DNA of 64,000 bases from contig JBCCWO010000003.1 of NCBI GenBank assembly GCA_039193455.1, positions 124,001 through 188,000 of the forward strand, read 5' to 3'. The translations under genes and the position numbers were made by a program. The DNA is from JBCBGF01 sp039193455 (GTDB lineage Bacteria; Pseudomonadota; Alphaproteobacteria; Rhodobacterales; Rhodobacteraceae). Every line of letters starts with the position of its first letter. Positions within the stretch are counted from its first letter, which is position 1. The notes beneath the pieces are model-generated. The model was not told the DNA's origin. It worked only from the letters and a program-made list of their open reading frames with translations, and did not search any database. Of the stretch, positions 60,229 to 64,000 are shown piece by piece.

Positions 60229-60485
60229 TAACCGCCGATCTGCAGCGCGAGGGCGTGAATCCGCCCGACGATCCCGGGGCCGAGCGCCGCGTGCACCGCG
60301 CGGTGCCGCTCGATCCGGGACATCTGCGCAAAGGCGGGCGCGTTTATCGTGATCCGCCAATGGCTTTCGCCGCCTTCCTGATAGCCGGAATGGCCGCGAT
60401 GCTGCTCGCTTTCATCCTCGATGGTCAGGACCGTCGGGGCAAAAGCCGCGTCCAGTCGTTCCCGCATTTCCTCTGCTAGTGCCAC
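60228..60485 (-). CDS. bolA: BolA family protein
   Basis: An 85-residue BolA protein with the class II KH-like fold. The N-terminal helix is ALAEEMRERLDAAFAP, followed by LTIEDESEQHRGHSGY (the His that can bind Fe-S partners), then ESHWRITINAPAFAQMSRIE and RHRAVHAALG. BolA proteins pair with monothiol glutaredoxins in iron handling and affect morphology and stress responses. It diverges from the J-domain protein gene 75 bases away, an arrangement common in this group. Confidence 0.9.
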   Translation of the reverse strand: MALAEEMRERLDAAFAPTVLTIEDESEQHRGHSGYQEGGESHWRITINAPAFAQMSRIERHRAVHAALGPGIVGRIHALALQIGG

Positions 60486-60560
60486 TTTTCGCCATCTGCC
60501 CCCTTCAATCCTGCGGGAGAGACATTAGACTTACGCCTCCGAGTCGAAAAGGTGCAGGCC

Positions 60561-61187
60561 ATGAGCAAAGACGATCCGTTTGGGTTCGATATCCGCGTCT
60601 CTTCCGACAAGAAGAAGCGCCAGCGCACCAAGCGCGGGATGTCGGGCGCGTTCGAGACGTCGCAGCGGGGGTGCGATCACCCCGGATGCACCGAGCCGGG
60701 CCAGTACCGCGCGCCGAAATCGCCGGATTCGCTGGATGAGTATTACTGGTTCTGCAAAGAGCATGTGCGCGAGTACAATCTGAAGTGGAACTTCTTCAAC
60801 GGCTCGACCGAGGAAGAGTTCGAGGCACAGATCGAAAAGGACCGGGTGTGGGACCGGCCGACCAAACCCTTTGGCAAGCAGGGGGAAGAGGCGCGCGCCT
60901 GGTCGCGGCTGGGCGTCGATGACCCGCACCAGATCCTTGGCAGCAATGCCACGCGCAACCCCGGCAAGAGCGTCACCGGCACCCGCCGCCTGCCGCCCAC
61001 CGAACGCCGCGCGATCGATATTCTTGAGGCCAAGGATCACTGGACCAAGGCCGAGATTCGCAAGCAATACAAAAGCTTGGTTAAGGATTTGCATCCGGAC
61101 ATGAACGGCGGCGCGCGCGAAGACGAAGACCGCCTGCAAGAGGTTGTCTGGGCCTGGGACCAGATCAAGGACAGCCGCAACTTCTAG
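60561..61187 (+). CDS. J-domain (DnaJ-like) protein with zinc-ligand region
   Basis: A 208-residue protein with a C-terminal J domain: helix I in RRAIDILEAKDHW, and the HPD motif at residues 178-180 (KDLHPDMNGG). It would stimulate an Hsp70 ATPase. The N-terminal half has Cys38, Cys43, Cys65 and His68 (GCDHPGCTEPGQYRA and YYWFCKEHVREYN), which suggests a metal site. ATG at 60561 starts MSKDDPFGFD. Homologues in Rhodobacteraceae sit beside bolA. The client and partner chaperone are unknown. Confidence 0.85.
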   Translation: MSKDDPFGFDIRVSSDKKKRQRTKRGMSGAFETSQRGCDHPGCTEPGQYRAPKSPDSLDEYYWFCKEHVREYNLKWNFFNGSTEEEFEAQIEKDRVWDRPTKPFGKQGEEARAWSRLGVDDPHQILGSNATRNPGKSVTGTRRLPPTERRAIDILEAKDHWTKAEIRKQYKSLVKDLHPDMNGGAREDEDRLQEVVWAWDQIKDSRNF

Positions 61188-61274
61188 GGCCGCCCCGCGC
61201 CTGACATCTGCCATTAACGCGGCGCAAACACCTGTGCGCTACGTCCACGGTTGCGACAACAGTGGAGTGTGTCG

Positions 61275-63506
61275 ATGGTGGCCGACTGGACCCTTAGCCG
61301 GCGGATGAACTTTATTGCCATCTGCCTGATCGGGGCGCTGGCGCTGACCGGGATTGTCAGCGTGCTGTCGATTCTGCGCATCGACGCGATGTTCGACAAC
61401 TATCAGGCCAGCGGTGCGCAGGTTGAGATTGCCGCAGAGATCGAACAAGACGCCTTCGAGGCCGACCGCGCGCGCGGCGTCTATTTCCTGGAGCCAACGC
61501 CTGACCACGCCCGCGAAGTGCGCGACAACCTCGAAAACATCCGGGTGGCCGAAGACAGGCTGGACGAGAACTTTGGCGCCTACCCCGAGCTTTTGGAAAT
61601 CTCGGATCGCGTGCAGACCAATCTCGAGGATTACGACCAAAGTTTTGGCGAGATCGAGACGCTGTTTGCCGAACGCCGGGGCATTGAAACCACCCTGATG
61701 GAGCTGATCCCGCGGATTCGCAGCAAGGCGCGCGAGTTGCAGAACCTGATCGTGTTCGACGGCAACGAACGGGCAGTGCGCGCGTTGGATAACTTCTACG
61801 TCGATATCCTGACCCTGCGCGTCTATGCCGAGCGTTACGTGCTGACCGCTGACGATGCCGACTTCGCCAATTCCAGAGAGGCGCTGGCCAATGCCACGCG
61901 CGCGATTGACGCGGCGATCGTGGCCCTTAACGGCAGCGACCGCACCGCCGCGGCCCGGGACATCGCGGGCAGCCTTGCCGCCTATGAAACCGCGCTGAAC
62001 GAGATTTTTGCGAATGTTGAGGGGATCGAAGCGCTGCAGCGCCGGATGGATGCCGAGGGGGCCGCGATCCTTGCGGATATCAACCAGATTTCCGTGCAGA
62101 TCGATGACATTCAGGGCGCCACCGATGTTGCGGCCGAGCGCACGATCTTTGTGATCCTGATCACGCTTGCGGTGATTGTCACTGCCTCGATCGCGGGCAG
62201 CACGGTGCTGGCGCGCCGCATGGCGCGGCAGGTTGTCGGTGAGATCGAAAACTCGATCAGTGAGATGCAGCAACTGACCGAAGGCGCGCTGGATATCGAC
62301 ATCACCGGCACCGAGCGCGAGACCGAGCTGGGCCAGATCGCCCGCGCGTTGGAGGTGTTTCGCGATACCGCGCGCGAAACCAAGCGCCTGGAAGAGGCAA
62401 GCCGCGCGGAAGAGCACAAGCGCGCCGCGCTTGAAAAAGAACAGGCGCGCCAGGCCGCACAGGCCGAGGAAGACCGCCAGGCCAAGGTTGAAGAGGCCCG
62501 CCAGCGGATGATTGCGGATCTCGGCGCGTCGGTCGGGGCGGCGGTCGGCGCAGGAGCCCAGGGCGATTTTTCCCAGCGTGTGACCACCGCTTTTGACGAG
62601 CCGGAGCAGCAGGCGCTGGCCCAGTCGATCAACGGGATGCTCGACAATGTCGAAAACGGCGTCGCCGCGGTGGGACGCGTGATGGCCCGGATGGCGACAG
62701 GCGATCTGACCGAACGGATGCAGGGCGCCTTTCGCAGCGCGTTCGATGACCTGCAAGGCAATATCAACGACTCGCTCGACAATCTGGGCCGCCGGGCGGA
62801 ACAACAGGCCGCCTCGCTTGAAGAAACCTCTGCCGCGATGGAAGAGATTTCGGCCTCGGCGAAATCAAGCGCGGATGGCGCAACCGATGCGGCAAGCTTT
62901 GCCAATCAGGCCTCGGAACAGGTGGATGAGGCGGGCAAGGTCGTCTCGTCCGCGGTCGACGCGATGGCCGATATTCGCGATGCCTCGAACCGGATCGGGG
63001 AAATCGTCTCGGTCATCGACGGGATCGCGTTTCAGACCAATCTTCTGGCGCTCAACGCCTCGGTCGAGGCGGCGCGGGCGGGCAGCGCCGGGAAGGGCTT
63101 TGCCGTTGTCGCGACCGAGGTTCGGGCGCTGGCCCAACGCTCGAGCGAGGCCAGCCAGGACATCAAGACGCTGATCGAGGAAAGCTCGACCCAGGTCCGG
63201 CGCGGTGTCGATCTGGTCGAAGAGACGGGCCGCACACTGGATGAGATCATGGGCGGCGTGCGCAAGATGGCGGGCACGATGCAAGAGCTGACCACCACCG
63301 CCCGCGAACAGGCCACCGGTGTGGGCGAGGTGACAAGCGCGATCACGCAATTGGACGTCATCACCCAGAAAAACGCCGCGCTGTCAGAGCAAAGCCGGGA
63401 AAATGCGAGCCGCCTGATGCAACAGGCCGAGCATATGCGCGACCTGCTACGGACGTTCCAGACGGCGCCGGGCGGCGCAACCAACGCGGCCTTCGCGGCC
63501 GAATAG
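61275..63506 (+). CDS. Methyl-accepting chemotaxis protein
   Basis: A 743-residue receptor. TM1 lies at about residues 13-35 (FIAICLIGALALTGIVSVL) and TM2 at about 290-312 (TIFVILITLAVIVTASIAG), with a helical periplasmic sensor between them. HAMP regions and a long coiled coil follow, and the signalling tip is SVIDGIAFQTNLLALNASVE, EAARAGSAGKGFAVVATEVR. Start ATG 61275 has GGAG eight bases upstream; TTG at 61251 is rejected. No CheR/CheB-binding pentapeptide is at the C terminus. It stands alone, so the ligand and the che cluster are unknown. Confidence 0.95.
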   Translation: MVADWTLSRRMNFIAICLIGALALTGIVSVLSILRIDAMFDNYQASGAQVEIAAEIEQDAFEADRARGVYFLEPTPDHAREVRDNLENIRVAEDRLDENFGAYPELLEISDRVQTNLEDYDQSFGEIETLFAERRGIETTLMELIPRIRSKARELQNLIVFDGNERAVRALDNFYVDILTLRVYAERYVLTADDADFANSREALANATRAIDAAIVALNGSDRTAAARDIAGSLAAYETALNEIFANVEGIEALQRRMDAEGAAILADINQISVQIDDIQGATDVAAERTIFVILITLAVIVTASIAGSTVLARRMARQVVGEIENSISEMQQLTEGALDIDITGTERETELGQIARALEVFRDTARETKRLEEASRAEEHKRAALEKEQARQAAQAEEDRQAKVEEARQRMIADLGASVGAAVGAGAQGDFSQRVTTAFDEPEQQALAQSINGMLDNVENGVAAVGRVMARMATGDLTERMQGAFRSAFDDLQGNINDSLDNLGRRAEQQAASLEETSAAMEEISASAKSSADGATDAASFANQASEQVDEAGKVVSSAVDAMADIRDASNRIGEIVSVIDGIAFQTNLLALNASVEAARAGSAGKGFAVVATEVRALAQRSSEASQDIKTLIEESSTQVRRGVDLVEETGRTLDEIMGGVRKMAGTMQELTTTAREQATGVGEVTSAITQLDVITQKNAALSEQSRENASRLMQQAEHMRDLLRTFQTAPGGATNAAFAAE

Positions 63507-63525
63507 CCGCCCGCGCGCGCCCGCG

Positions 63526-64000
63526 TCAGGCGGCGCGGAAGACCAGCGAGACGCCGTTCAGGCAATGGCGCTTGCCCGTGGGCGCGGGGCCATCGTCAAA
63601 GATATGGCCCAGATGCGAGCCGCAGCGGCGGCAATGCACCTCGGTACGGACCCGCAAAAGCTTGCGGTCAGGCTTCGTGCCCACCGCCTCCGGCAACGAT
63701 TGCCAGAACGACGGCCAGCCGGTGCCGCTGTCGTATTTATGGGCCGAGCTGTAGAGCGGCAGATCGCAGCCCCGGCAATGATAGGTGCCGTCCGCATAGA
63801 CCTTGTCGAGCGGGCTGGAAAACGGGCGTTCCGTCCCCTCGCGCCGCATCACCTTGTATTCCAGGTTCGACAGCATCGCCCGCCATTCGGCATCGGTGTG
63901 CGTCACCTCGAACGCTGCCGCATCGCGCGCAACAAGCGCCCGCGGCGCCGTGCTGGCCGCCAGAACCGCCGCACTTGCACCCGCAAGAAAGGTCCGTCTG
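63526..64000 (-). CDS. msrB: Peptide-methionine (R)-S-oxide reductase MsrB with Tat signal (5' end beyond window)
   Basis: MsrB reduces the R-epimer of oxidised methionine in proteins. Zinc ligands are the pairs CRGC and CRRCG, the catalytic Cys is in RHCLNGVSLVF at the C terminus, and SGTGWPSFWQSLPE is typical. The frame stays open past the GTG at 63906 to the window edge. It reads RRTFLAGASAAVLAAS near 63950-64000, a twin-arginine (Tat) signal, so the enzyme is probably exported folded to the periplasm. The true start lies just right of the window, and 63906 would lose the signal. Divergent or upstream genes cannot be seen. Confidence 0.93.
   Translation of the reverse strand, partial: RRTFLAGASAAVLAASTAPRALVARDAAAFEVTHTDAEWRAMLSNLEYKVMRREGTERPFSSPLDKVYADGTYHCRGCDLPLYSSAHKYDSGTGWPSFWQSLPEAVGTKPDRKLLRVRTEVHCRRCGSHLGHIFDDGPAPTGKRHCLNGVSLVFRAA

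Noticed and set aside
61239..62804. Long minus-strand open frame opposite the chemotaxis receptor
   Set aside because: Antisense shadow of the receptor gene; no recognisable domain or ribosome site.

Overview
The window is GC-rich, densely coding chromosomal DNA from an alphaproteobacterium. It is most likely a member of the Rhodobacteraceae/Roseobacter group. The indications are the gene set (MoaA next to WaaA, fused PntA with a long PntB, malate synthase G with GlcG, DUF3422, a J-domain protein next to BolA, an AroK-AroB-XerD neighbourhood), the many ATGA/GTGA start-stop overlaps, and a LexA-type box of the form GAAC-N7-GAAC. No rRNA, tRNA, CRISPR array, insertion sequence or prophage was recognised.

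Layout. 1-1856: the end of moaA and then waaA. 1853-14530: a peptide-uptake and peptide-catabolism region in two opposed halves. The minus-strand half carries an M20 amidohydrolase, an ArgE-like deacetylase and a double-ATPase ABC subunit. The plus-strand half carries the binding protein, a LysE/RhtB exporter, two permeases and a GNAT acetyltransferase. Between the halves lie an acyltransferase-3 gene and a divergent soxR / MFS-efflux pair with a textbook SoxR operator. 14627-21097: DUF3422, pntB-pntA (proton-translocating transhydrogenase), an ICMT-like methyltransferase and kynureninase. 21310-23060: an AT-richer three-gene cassette (His-rich small protein, HupE/UreJ family, membrane-anchored protein) that looks acquired and metal-related.

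23543-33309: a small secreted protein with an apparently premature stop, a lyxose-isomerase-like cupin, a GT39-like membrane glycosyltransferase, a class-I amidotransferase-type hydrolase, glcB-glcG, a photolyase followed by a 49-residue DUF2256 gene, and an ArsR/SRPBCC operon. 33408-42284: uvrA with overlapping LexA and CtrA-type sites upstream, an MFS gene, a small secreted protein, lpdA, a DUF4242/LysR divergent pair, a lytic transglycosylase and ssb. 42465-48685: an HTTM-like membrane protein convergent with a DCC (DUF393) protein, aroK-aroB, a small membrane protein, a long hypothetical gene split by an in-frame stop, and xerD.

48692-64000: a WYL regulator with a VOC protein, an ATP-grasp protein, pepN, a PlsC-like acyltransferase, a lytic-transglycosylase lipoprotein, gatB, a large TPR gene with 50-codon tandem repeats broken by a 2-base deletion, DUF4177, bolA, a J-domain protein, a methyl-accepting chemotaxis protein, and msrB. 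The msrB gene runs off the right edge and shows a Tat signal.

Three genes look recently damaged: the small secreted protein at 23543, the hypothetical gene at 46266, and the TPR gene at 57378. The most unusual intact unit is the 21310-23060 cassette. Functions are assigned from recognisable motifs and family knowledge; no database search was run.
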